Shown here one piece after another: positions 1 through 5,526 of a stretch of 5,526 nucleotides of DNA. The stretch's first letter is position 1; each line of letters begins with the position of its first letter. A model generated the notes under the pieces. That model was not told the origin of the DNA. It was given only the letters and a program-made list of their open reading frames with translations, and made no database searches. The position numbers and the translations under genes were made by a program. Source of the stretch: Spirochaetaceae bacterium (GTDB taxonomy: Bacteria; Spirochaetota; Spirochaetia; Treponematales; Breznakiellaceae); contig JAIRTD010000241.1 of the NCBI GenBank assembly GCA_031255115.1, forward strand, positions 1-5,526, given 5' to 3'.

Positions 1-36
1 GAGATCATCTTTATCGAGCGCTGATCGTGGACCTCG

Positions 37-2514
37 GTGCGTATGCTCGACGCAATCAAGGCCACCGGCTACCGTTATGCCACTGTTTTTGGCGCGACCA
101 TAGGCGTTGATGATATTGTGGTTCCCAAAGAAAAGACCGATATGATCAACCGGGCCAACAAGGAAGTTGAGTCCATACAGAAGCAGTGGCGGCAGGGTCA
201 TATTACCCAGGAAGAACGGTACAACAGGGTTGTCGAAGTGTGGTCCAAGACCAATGAGGACCTTACCAATGTGATGATGAAGACCCTGGAATCAGACCGG
301 GACGGCTTTAACTCTGTGTACATGATGGCCAATTCAGGCGCCAGGGGAAGCCGTAACCAGATACGCCAGCTTGCAGGTATGCGGGGCCTCATGGCCAAAC
401 CGTCAGGCGACATTATTGAGCTTCCCATCAGGTCAAACTTTAAAGAAGGGCTTTCGGTTATTGAATTCTTTATTTCGACTAACGGCGCCCGCAAGGGCCT
501 TGCCGATACGGCCCTCAAGACCGCCGAGGCGGGCTACCTTACCCGCCGCCTTGTTGACATAGCCCAGGATGTGGTGGTCAACGAGGACGACTGCGGAACC
601 ATAAACGGCATCGCCTATTCGGCGATAAAAGACGGCGAGGACATAGTCGAGCCCCTCACGGACCGTATCCAGGGCCGCTATACCCTGGAAAGGGTCAAGC
701 ATCCCATCACCGGCGAACTTATAATTGACGTAAACGAAGAAATCACCGAAGAGATCGCCGCCGCCATTGAGGCCGCGGGCGTTGAGTCGGTGCGTATCAG
801 GACGGTCCTTACCTGCGAAGCCAAGCACGGCGTATGCCGCCGCTGCTACGGACGCAATCTTGCCACAAGCCGCCCTGTGGATATAGGAGAGGCCGTCGGC
901 ACTATCGCGGCCCAATCCATAGGACAGCCGGGTACCCAGCTTACCATGCGTACCTTCCATATCGGAGGGGCCGCTACCAAGATCAGCGAAGAAAACCGTA
1001 TCTTCCTCAAATACCCTGTATACATACGGGATATTTCCGGCGCCCATGTGGAGCTCTCTGACGGCGTGGCTTCGGGGCACTGGCTCTTTACCCGCAAGGG
1101 CTATACGGTTATCAACCGGGTAATGAAGGAATACAAGCTGGAAAGCGGCGACAAACTCCTTGTAGAAGATGGTAAACGTATCATCAAGGGCGAACCCATC
1201 ATACACCGCAAGAGCGGCGATATTGAGTCTCCCGAAATCGCCTATGCCATGGTGCTGGGAAGCGGTTCTTCCAAAACCCTGTACCTTATCGGACAGGACC
1301 AGAAGATAGAAATCCGCAACGGCTCGGAATTTGTCGCCAAAAAAGGAGATGTCATCGAGGCGGAAAAAACCATAGCCACCTTTGACCCCTTCTCCGATCC
1401 CATCATCGCCGAGGCTTCTGGAACCGTTAAGTACGAAGACATCATACCCGGCACTACCTTAAAAGAAGAAATCGACGAAGAGACGGGGAACATAGAAAAG
1501 CGCATAACCGAATTCCAGCTTGAAAGCAAGCAGCCCCGTATTTACATCGTTGACGATGATGATACCGAACTTGCCTCGTATTTCCTTCCCGGCGGCGCCT
1601 ATATCCAGGTAGACGAAGGCGAAAAAATCAACGCCGGAAGAACCATCGCCAAAACCCTAAAAGAATCGGCCAAGGCCATGGACATCACCTCAGGTCTTCC
1701 CCGCGTTTCGGAACTCTTTGAAGCCCGAAAACCCAAGAACCCCGCGGTGCTGGCCCAGGTTTCAGGCACGGTTTACTTTAAGGGCATAGTCAAGGGAAAA
1801 CGGGTCATCATGATTCAGGATGCCTTTGGCAAGGAGTACAAGCACCTCATCCCCATGACCAAACGGCTTTTGGTACGGGACGGCGATACGGTTGAGGCCG
1901 GAGAATCCCTCTGCGTAGGGTCGGTCAACCCCCACGACATACTCCACATACTTGGCGAGAGTACCCTTCAGCGTTATCTGATGGACGAAATCCAGCAGGT
2001 GTATCGGCTTCAGGGCGTGTCGATTAACGACAAACACATCGGCGTCATTATACGCCAGATGATGAGAAAGGTCGAAATCGTCGCCGTAGGAGACACGAGG
2101 TTTATCTTCGGCCAGATGGTGGACAAGTACCGCTTCCACGAAGAAAACAACCGGGTTATCTCCGAAGGCGGCCAGCCCGCCGTGGCCCGGCCCCTGTTCC
2201 AGGGCATTACCAAGGCCAGCCTTAACATAGACTCCTTCCTCTCGGCGGCGAGCTTCCAGGAAACCACCAGGGTGCTTACCAACGCCGCCATAGCCGGTTC
2301 CACCGACTACCTCAGGGGCCTCAAGGAGAATATTATCATAGGCCATCCCATACCCGCCGGGACGGGTATTAAGCGCTACCGGGCCGTCAAACTTTTTGAC
2401 GAGGACAGCCAGGATCTGGACCTCCAGATGCAGGAGATACTGGAGCAGAGACGTCTCGAAAAGGTGGCTGAACCTGAAGAAGACTTCGTGCCTGAGGAAG
2501 CAGACGAATCCTAA
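37..2514 (+). CDS. rpoC: DNA-directed RNA polymerase subunit beta' (RpoC), C-terminal part, 5'-incomplete
   Basis: This is the catalytic beta' subunit of RNA polymerase; about 825 residues are readable here, matching roughly E. coli residue 629 to the C terminus. The N-terminal part with the NADFDGD catalytic loop lies outside the window. Residue numbers count from codon 37. The bridge helix is at about 139-178 ([19 protein letters not shown]). Four zinc-binding cysteines, C186, C260, C267 and C270, have exactly the E. coli spacing. The trigger loop begins at about 283-311 with the catalytic R305 and H308. An SI3-like insertion of about 235 residues (313-547) follows, then the second trigger-loop half ([19 protein letters not shown], from 548). 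The conserved C-terminal motif [19 protein letters not shown] is at 759-777, and the tail is acidic. Residue 297 is Gln where E. coli has Glu925. The GTG at 37 is only the first possible start in the open frame, not the real one: an in-frame TGA lies at 22-24, and the first ~36 bases do not fit well in any frame. A window or contig edge error is likely. The stop is TAA at 2512-2514. Confidence 0.97.
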   Translation: MRMLDAIKATGYRYATVFGATIGVDDIVVPKEKTDMINRANKEVESIQKQWRQGHITQEERYNRVVEVWSKTNEDLTNVMMKTLESDRDGFNSVYMMANSGARGSRNQIRQLAGMRGLMAKPSGDIIELPIRSNFKEGLSVIEFFISTNGARKGLADTALKTAEAGYLTRRLVDIAQDVVVNEDDCGTINGIAYSAIKDGEDIVEPLTDRIQGRYTLERVKHPITGELIIDVNEEITEEIAAAIEAAGVESVRIRTVLTCEAKHGVCRRCYGRNLATSRPVDIGEAVGTIAAQSIGQPGTQLTMRTFHIGGAATKISEENRIFLKYPVYIRDISGAHVELSDGVASGHWLFTRKGYTVINRVMKEYKLESGDKLLVEDGKRIIKGEPIIHRKSGDIESPEIAYAMVLGSGSSKTLYLIGQDQKIEIRNGSEFVAKKGDVIEAEKTIATFDPFSDPIIAEASGTVKYEDIIPGTTLKEEIDEETGNIEKRITEFQLESKQPRIYIVDDDDTELASYFLPGGAYIQVDEGEKINAGRTIAKTLKESAKAMDITSGLPRVSELFEARKPKNPAVLAQVSGTVYFKGIVKGKRVIMIQDAFGKEYKHLIPMTKRLLVRDGDTVEAGESLCVGSVNPHDILHILGESTLQRYLMDEIQQVYRLQGVSINDKHIGVIIRQMMRKVEIVAVGDTRFIFGQMVDKYRFHEENNRVISEGGQPAVARPLFQGITKASLNIDSFLSAASFQETTRVLTNAAIAGSTDYLRGLKENIIIGHPIPAGTGIKRYRAVKLFDEDSQDLDLQMQEILEQRRLEKVAEPEEDFVPEEADES

Positions 2515-2518
2515 AAAA

Positions 2519-3550
2519 GTGCCGGGAAACGCGCTGCCCGGCGTCCTGGCGCTGCTTTGCTTCGCCGCCCTTCTTTTTTCCTGTAAAGCCGGGGGAGGGA
2601 AGGGCGCGGAAACTTCCAGGCCGCTTCTTGCGCTGAGTATAATTCCCCAGGAATGGTTTGCCCGGCGCATTGCCGGGGATTTTGCCTCCTTTTTGGTTCT
2701 CGCCGGTCCGGGGCAGAACCCCCATTCCTACGAACCCAGCCCCAGAGAAATGGCCCTCCTTGCAAAGGCGGACTGCTGGATACTCTCAGGAACCGAATTT
2801 GAAATTTCGCTGGCCCCCAAAGTTGCCGCCCAAAATCCTTCGCTAAAAATTATAGACGGAACCAGGGGAATGCGTTTCCGCCTGTTGGAAGAACATCATG
2901 ACCATGACGAGGCGGACGCGAACCCGGACTCAGACGCTACGGCCTCCGGTTCAAACGCTACAGACTCAGGATCAGACACCGCGGCTTCCGCTAACGCAGC
3001 TTCCGGATCAGACACCGCAGTCTCCGGTAACACGGCTTTTGACAATACAGCTTTTGGCGCAGCGGGCAGGTACCGGCATACCTGGCTGGGCAGGGATCAG
3101 GCGATAGTTCTTGCCGGCCATATACTCGCCGCGCTGGAAGAAATCGACGGCGAACACAGCGATACATTCAAAAAAAATTACCAGGACCTTGTCGATGATA
3201 TTAACCAGGTGTTTGACGAATTAAAAACAAAACTTGCCCCCCTCAGGGGGAGAAAGGTTTTTGTGTACCATCCGGCTTTTGGATATTTTCTTGATGAATT
3301 TGGCATAATACAGGAGGCGGTAGAAACCGGCGGCAAGGAACCGACGCCCCGGGTGCTCAGGGGGCTTATTGCCGAGGCCAGGGCGGAAAAAGCGGCGGCC
3401 GTATTTGTACAGGCCCAGTTTCCCGCCCAAAGCGCCCATACGGTTGCCGAGGCTGTGGGCGCCAGGGTTGTTTCTCTGGATCCCCTGGCCCCCCTCTGGC
3501 TGGACAATATACGCGCCATGGGCAGCGCCCTGCTTGAGGCGGTAAAATAA
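2519..3550 (+). CDS. znuA: Zinc/manganese-type ABC transporter substrate-binding lipoprotein (ZnuA-like)
   Basis: This is a cluster A-I metal-binding protein of 343 residues, expected to be lipid-anchored outside the cytoplasmic membrane and to deliver Zn(II) (or Mn(II)) to the permease. A hydrophobic stretch at about residues 8-20 ends in the lipobox LFSC, with lipidation at C22. The family metal ligands are all present: H69 (NPHSYEPSP), H187 (YRHTWL), H251 (VYHPAFGYF) and D321 (SLDPLAPLW). A short His-rich stretch (HHDH, 126-129) is followed by an unusual Ser/Thr/Ala/Asp/Asn/Gly segment at about 136-183. GTG 2519 is the only standard start near the signal peptide and sits 4 nt after the rpoC stop. 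It lacks a well-spaced Shine-Dalgarno (GAGGAAG at 2494-2500 is 18 nt away) and gives an uncharged N-region. A start at CTG 2492 would add RKQTNPKK and make a more normal signal. Reinitiation after rpoC termination is plausible. The gene overlaps znuC by 1 nt. Zinc is the likeliest substrate because of the His-rich loop, but manganese cannot be excluded. Confidence 0.9.
   Translation: MPGNALPGVLALLCFAALLFSCKAGGGKGAETSRPLLALSIIPQEWFARRIAGDFASFLVLAGPGQNPHSYEPSPREMALLAKADCWILSGTEFEISLAPKVAAQNPSLKIIDGTRGMRFRLLEEHHDHDEADANPDSDATASGSNATDSGSDTAASANAASGSDTAVSGNTAFDNTAFGAAGRYRHTWLGRDQAIVLAGHILAALEEIDGEHSDTFKKNYQDLVDDINQVFDELKTKLAPLRGRKVFVYHPAFGYFLDEFGIIQEAVETGGKEPTPRVLRGLIAEARAEKAAAVFVQAQFPAQSAHTVAEAVGARVVSLDPLAPLWLDNIRAMGSALLEAVK
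2930..3055 (+). repeat. Degenerate tandem repeat coding a low-complexity loop in ZnuA
   Basis: Two adjacent 36-nt units, 2969-3004 and 3005-3040, both start GGATCAGACACCGC and match at about 28 of 36 positions by eye. A more diverged copy lies upstream, beginning with TCAGAC at 2930. Each unit encodes 12 residues of the type GSDTAxSxNxAx, so changes in copy number would keep the reading frame. The array follows the HHDH stretch and occupies the place where ZnuA proteins usually carry a His-rich flexible loop. It probably arose by in-frame slippage or unequal recombination. Confidence 0.75.
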
Positions 3551-4320
3551 TGAAGGCTTTTCATCCTGTAGAAAAGGATATGGTCCTTCATTTTGAAGAT
3601 GTTTCTTTTTCGTACGGGAATCTCAGGGTGCTTAACCATACGAGCTTTCATATTCATCAGGGGGAATTTATAACCCTGGCCGGACCAAACGGCGCGGGCA
3701 AGACTACCATACTTAAACTCATGCTGGGCCTCGAAGTTCCTACAGGCGGCACGGTGCAGGTGCTGGGGACAAGCCCGGTCAATGCGCGTAACCGCGTCGG
3801 CTATGTGCCCCAGCAGGCGGGCTTTGACGAAACCTTTCCCATAACGGTAGAAGAAGTAGTCGGCATGGGTGCTCTCCGTCCCCTGTCGCGGAGATTTTCC
3901 AGAGGAAGCAGGGAGGCGGTAAAAAAGGCGCTGGACCGTACCTCAACTGCCGGTCTTTCGGGCCGTTCGTATAACGCCCTCTCAGGCGGCCAGCGCCGCA
4001 GAGTTCTTGTGGCCAGAGCCCTGGCTTCGGAACCGGAACTGCTTATTCTTGACGAACCTACCGCCAATATGGACCTGGAAAGCGAGGCGGAACTTTCCCG
4101 CACCCTTGCCGAACTCAAGGGCACTACCACCATACTCGTAGTAACCCATGATATGGAATTTGTTTCTTCTCTTACCAACCGTGTCCTCTGCCTGGAACAA
4201 GGCGTTGGGGAGAGGGTGGTGCAACATAAAATTACCGAACTCCTTGGCCGGGACAGGGCCGGGGTAATCCACGGCGTTTCCATAGCAGGCGACACCTGTT
4301 TTGAGGAAGAGATGCAATGA
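3550..4320 (+). CDS. znuC: Zinc/manganese-type ABC transporter ATP-binding protein (ZnuC-like)
   Basis: This 256-residue cytoplasmic ATPase should power metal uptake through the neighbouring permease. All nucleotide-binding motifs are intact: Walker A GPNGAGKT at 45-52, Q-loop in VPQQ at 87-89, ABC signature LSGGQ at 144-148, Walker B LLILDEP at 164-170 and the switch histidine H200 in VVTHD. The length is normal for the family. ATG 3550 shares its A with the znuA stop codon, and a GAGG at 3537-3540 lies about 9 nt upstream. An alternative ATG at 3580, preceded by AAGG, would remove ten residues and start MVLHFEDVSFSY, which is closer to typical family N-termini. The order SBP-ATPase-permease and the tight packing support one transcription unit. 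It is placed in the ZnuC/MntB/TroB group mainly by its partners; the ATPase alone cannot tell zinc from manganese. Confidence 0.93.
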   Translation: MKAFHPVEKDMVLHFEDVSFSYGNLRVLNHTSFHIHQGEFITLAGPNGAGKTTILKLMLGLEVPTGGTVQVLGTSPVNARNRVGYVPQQAGFDETFPITVEEVVGMGALRPLSRRFSRGSREAVKKALDRTSTAGLSGRSYNALSGGQRRRVLVARALASEPELLILDEPTANMDLESEAELSRTLAELKGTTTILVVTHDMEFVSSLTNRVLCLEQGVGERVVQHKITELLGRDRAGVIHGVSIAGDTCFEEEMQ

Positions 4321-5153
4321 CCGGTTTTTTCGCCGCCCTTCTTGATCCTGATTTTCCCTTTGTGCGTAACGCCCTGTTCGCCGGGCTCCTCTCTTCGGTG
4401 CTGTTTGGCGTGCTTGGATCCCTGGTTACCGTGCGGAGAATAGCCGGTCTTGCCGGCGCGGTTTCCCACGCGGTGCTGGGCGGCATAGGGATAGCCCTCT
4501 TTCTGCAGGCTAAAAATCTCGTGCCGGGATTTTCTCCCCTGGCCGGTGCGCTGCTCTTTGCTCTCCTCGCGGCGCTCATCATAGGCCTTGTTTCCCTCAA
4601 GGCCAAACAGCGGGAAGACACGGTGATTAACGCTATCTGGGCCATAGGCATGAGCATAGGCGTACTCTTTCTCGCCAAGACACCGGGGTATACCGACCCT
4701 TCAAGCTATCTTTTCGGTAATATACTGCTCATGTCGGAACGGGACCTCGTCCTTCTTGCAGCCCTTGACGTTCTTGTCGTGTTTCTTTCCTGGCGCTTTT
4801 ACCCCCAGATTAAAGCCTGTTCTTTTGATGAAGAATTTGCCAGAGTGCGGGGCGTACCTGCTTCGGCGTTTTTTTTCGGTCTCCTTTCTCTCCTTGCCCT
4901 TGCCATAGTCCTGCTCCAGAATTTTGTCGGCATAGTCATGGTCATCGCCATGCTCACCCTGCCGGCGGGCAGCGCTTCAAATATCGCAAAGAACCTCGCC
5001 TCCCTCATGGTGTACAGCGTCCTTGCCAGCGTTATTTTTTCGGCCGGCGGCCTGGTCCTGGGCTGGGTTCTGGATGTCCCTGTAGGAGCCGTAACCGTAA
5101 TATTCGCCGCCCTGGTATTCCTCGCCGCCGCGGCGCACAGGGCCATACGATAA
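4317..5153 (+). CDS. znuB: Zinc/manganese-type ABC transporter permease (ZnuB-like, ABC-3 family)
   Basis: This 278-residue integral membrane protein forms the import channel. It is strongly hydrophobic, with about eight or nine likely membrane segments near residues 16-38, 44-64, 74-95, 103-121, 143-160, 183-200, 202-219, 230-250 and 252-273. The early AGLAGAVSHAVLGGIGIAL region and the cytoplasmic stretch SFDEEFARVRGV followed by a membrane segment are typical of ABC-3 metal permeases; the latter is where the ATPase partner is expected to dock. The start ATG overlaps the znuC stop as ATGA, and a GAGGA at 4303-4307 is spaced 9 nt before it, so translation is probably coupled. The gene is full length. 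It ends at TAA 5151-5153 and no strong terminator follows directly. Confidence 0.94.
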   Translation: MTGFFAALLDPDFPFVRNALFAGLLSSVLFGVLGSLVTVRRIAGLAGAVSHAVLGGIGIALFLQAKNLVPGFSPLAGALLFALLAALIIGLVSLKAKQREDTVINAIWAIGMSIGVLFLAKTPGYTDPSSYLFGNILLMSERDLVLLAALDVLVVFLSWRFYPQIKACSFDEEFARVRGVPASAFFFGLLSLLALAIVLLQNFVGIVMVIAMLTLPAGSASNIAKNLASLMVYSVLASVIFSAGGLVLGWVLDVPVGAVTVIFAALVFLAAAAHRAIR

Positions 5154-5216
5154 AAATTTATCCTTATAAAAACCATCCTAAAATCAAATATATACTTTTA
5201 TGGGAACACGCCCTGT

Positions 5217-5269
5217 AAAAAGTCATTTTCTCTAAAAGACCTAATCCTGATAAAAATAGTCATTTTTTT
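5217..5269. repeat. Pair of AT-rich AGTCATTTT direct repeats upstream of a promoter
   Basis: AGTCATTTT occurs at 5221-5229 and again at 5258-5266, 37 bp apart. Each is preceded by a run of A residues and followed within a few bases by a TCT or TTCT, so each copy is also a weak A/T dyad around AGTCA. The second copy ends just before the TTGACA box. This placement fits binding sites for a regulator, or an AT-rich element contacting the polymerase alpha subunit. Chance similarity in AT-rich DNA is possible. Confidence 0.4.
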
Positions 5270-5270
5270 C

Positions 5271-5299
5271 TTGACAGACTACAAAAATGGGCGCATCAT
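5271..5299 (+). promoter_or_regulatory. Sigma70-type promoter for the downstream hydrolase gene
   Basis: The -35 box TTGACA at 5271-5276 matches the consensus fully. After a 17-bp spacer the hexamer CATCAT at 5294-5299 matches TATAAT at four of six positions, including the second A and last T. A T-rich tract precedes the -35 box. Transcription would begin near 5305-5307, giving a leader of about 48 nt before ATG 5354. The perfect -35 and ideal spacing make this the best promoter candidate in the window. Confidence 0.7.
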
Positions 5300-5314
5300 A
5301 GAGTTCTACAGTTT

Positions 5315-5330
5315 ACCCGGATGTCCGGGT
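5315..5330. promoter_or_regulatory. Near-perfect 16-bp dyad, possible operator or leader hairpin
   Basis: The bases ACCCGGA at 5315-5321 and TCCGGGT at 5324-5330 are exact reverse complements separated by TG. The dyad starts about 9 bp after the predicted transcription start. As DNA it is well placed for a dimeric repressor to block the promoter. As RNA it could fold to a short GC-rich hairpin about 11 nt before the ribosome binding site. No U-run follows, so it is not an intrinsic terminator. Confidence 0.5.
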
Positions 5331-5341
5331 TCAAAAAGAAG

Positions 5342-5346
5342 AGGAG
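5342..5346 (+). promoter_or_regulatory. Ribosome binding site of the hydrolase gene
   Basis: AGGAG lies 7 nt before ATG 5354, inside a purine-rich run (AAAAAGAAGAGGAGAA). This near-ideal site fixes the start codon and suggests strong translation initiation. Confidence 0.85.
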
Positions 5347-5353
5347 AACGACA

Positions 5354-5526
5354 ATGAGTGACAGACCTGAGATAGCCAATAGTATTAAAACCGGAGAATT
5401 TACGACCAATTATCATGACCTGGGTTCGGGGTATCCTGTTACCCTGCTCCACGGTTCCGGGCCTGGCGTTACCGCCTGGGCCAACTGGGGCAAGCTTTTT
5501 CCGCTTATTAAAGATGATTTCCGTGT
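5354..5526 (+). CDS. Meta-cleavage product hydrolase, 2-hydroxymuconate-semialdehyde hydrolase-like (N-terminal part)
   Basis: Fifty-seven codons are visible before the window ends; family members are about 280 residues. The N-terminal residues resemble the XylF/DmpD group of alpha/beta-hydrolases. TNYHDLGSG at 18-26 is followed by a beta strand and the oxyanion-hole motif HGSGPG at 33-38, within HGSGPGVTAWANW (33-45), a sequence characteristic of enzymes that hydrolyse the C-C bond of catechol ring-cleavage products. BphD-type enzymes usually read HGGGPG here. The catalytic Ser, Asp and His lie beyond the window. The enzyme would act in the cytoplasm, releasing a carboxylate and a 2-hydroxypentadienoate. 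The gene has its own promoter, dyad and strong ribosome binding site, so it is probably the first gene of a separate operon. Assignment to the meta-cleavage hydrolases is strong; the exact substrate and symbol (xylF or dmpD) cannot be fixed from the N terminus. Confidence 0.85.
   Translation, partial: MSDRPEIANSIKTGEFTTNYHDLGSGYPVTLLHGSGPGVTAWANWGKLFPLIKDDFR

Noticed and set aside
433..1206. Antisense open frame of 257 codons opposite the RpoC bridge helix and trigger loop
   Set aside because: It lies wholly within essential, highly conserved rpoC coding sequence and shows no independent protein features.
2396..2518. Extending znuA upstream to TTG 2396
   Set aside because: This would overlap rpoC by over 100 nt and add an Arg/Trp-rich segment that is a frame-shifted reading of the conserved RpoC tail, placing the signal peptide internally.
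1762..2670. Long antisense open frame (302 codons) opposite the rpoC 3' end and znuA start
   Set aside because: It mirrors the strongly supported rpoC coding frame; its translation has no recognisable family motifs and its openness is explained by codon bias on the other strand.
5154..5230. Intrinsic terminator after znuB
   Set aside because: Only weak stems such as GGG at 5202-5204 with CCC at 5211-5213 are seen, with no following T-run. The T7 tract at 5263-5269 is preceded only by an A/T stem, so no terminator is called.
5315..5340. The 16-bp dyad as a terminator or riboswitch
   Set aside because: The stem is short, lacks a T-run, and has no surrounding conserved aptamer-like structure in the ~48-nt leader.
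1..5526. CRISPR arrays, tRNA or rRNA genes, insertion sequences, phage genes or a defence system
   Set aside because: No spaced identical repeats, RNA-gene sequence, transposase motifs or defence-type domains were found on either strand; the window is filled by the five genes listed.

Overview
The window carries four adjacent genes and the start of a fifth, all on the + strand. In order they are the 3' two-thirds of rpoC (RNA polymerase beta'), a three-gene zinc/manganese-type ABC importer (znuA, znuC, znuB order), a ~200-bp AT-rich intergenic region with a promoter, and the first 57 codons of an alpha/beta-hydrolase of the aromatic meta-cleavage pathway. Everything outside the intergenic region is densely coding.

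The organism looks like a moderately GC-rich spirochaete, most plausibly a Treponema of the termite-gut type. This rests on the overall look of the RpoC protein, the moderate GC content, and the unusual presence of a meta-cleavage hydrolase. From memory, meta-cleavage genes have been described in the termite-gut spirochaete Treponema primitia. It is an inference and could not be tested by database search here.

Layout: (1) 1-2514, rpoC continuing from outside the window; the first ~36 bases do not read cleanly in the rpoC frame. (2) 2519-5153, znuA-znuC-znuB, packed with a 4-nt gap after rpoC, a 1-nt znuA/znuC overlap and a 4-nt ATGA znuC/znuB overlap. No terminator or separate promoter is visible between rpoC and znuA, so the importer appears to be a 3' extension of the RNA polymerase operon, where many bacteria carry rpsL/rpsG/fusA. 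(3) 5154-5353, a noncoding region with two AGTCATTTT repeats, a consensus TTGACA -35 box, a near-perfect 16-bp dyad just after the predicted transcription start, and a strong ribosome binding site. (4) 5354 to the window end, a 2-hydroxymuconate-semialdehyde hydrolase-like gene, probably the first gene of a separately controlled catabolic operon.

How the genes work together: ZnuA (an outward-facing lipoprotein) captures the metal, ZnuB forms the membrane channel and ZnuC powers import. RpoC is itself a zinc protein, with the C-terminal four-cysteine site intact here, so co-transcription with a zinc importer is biologically sensible but unproven. The hydrolase belongs to an unrelated carbon-catabolism function. 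No fully novel system is evident; the most unusual points are the rpoC-znu linkage, the low-complexity insert in ZnuA, and the aromatic-ring-degradation gene with its operator-like control region.
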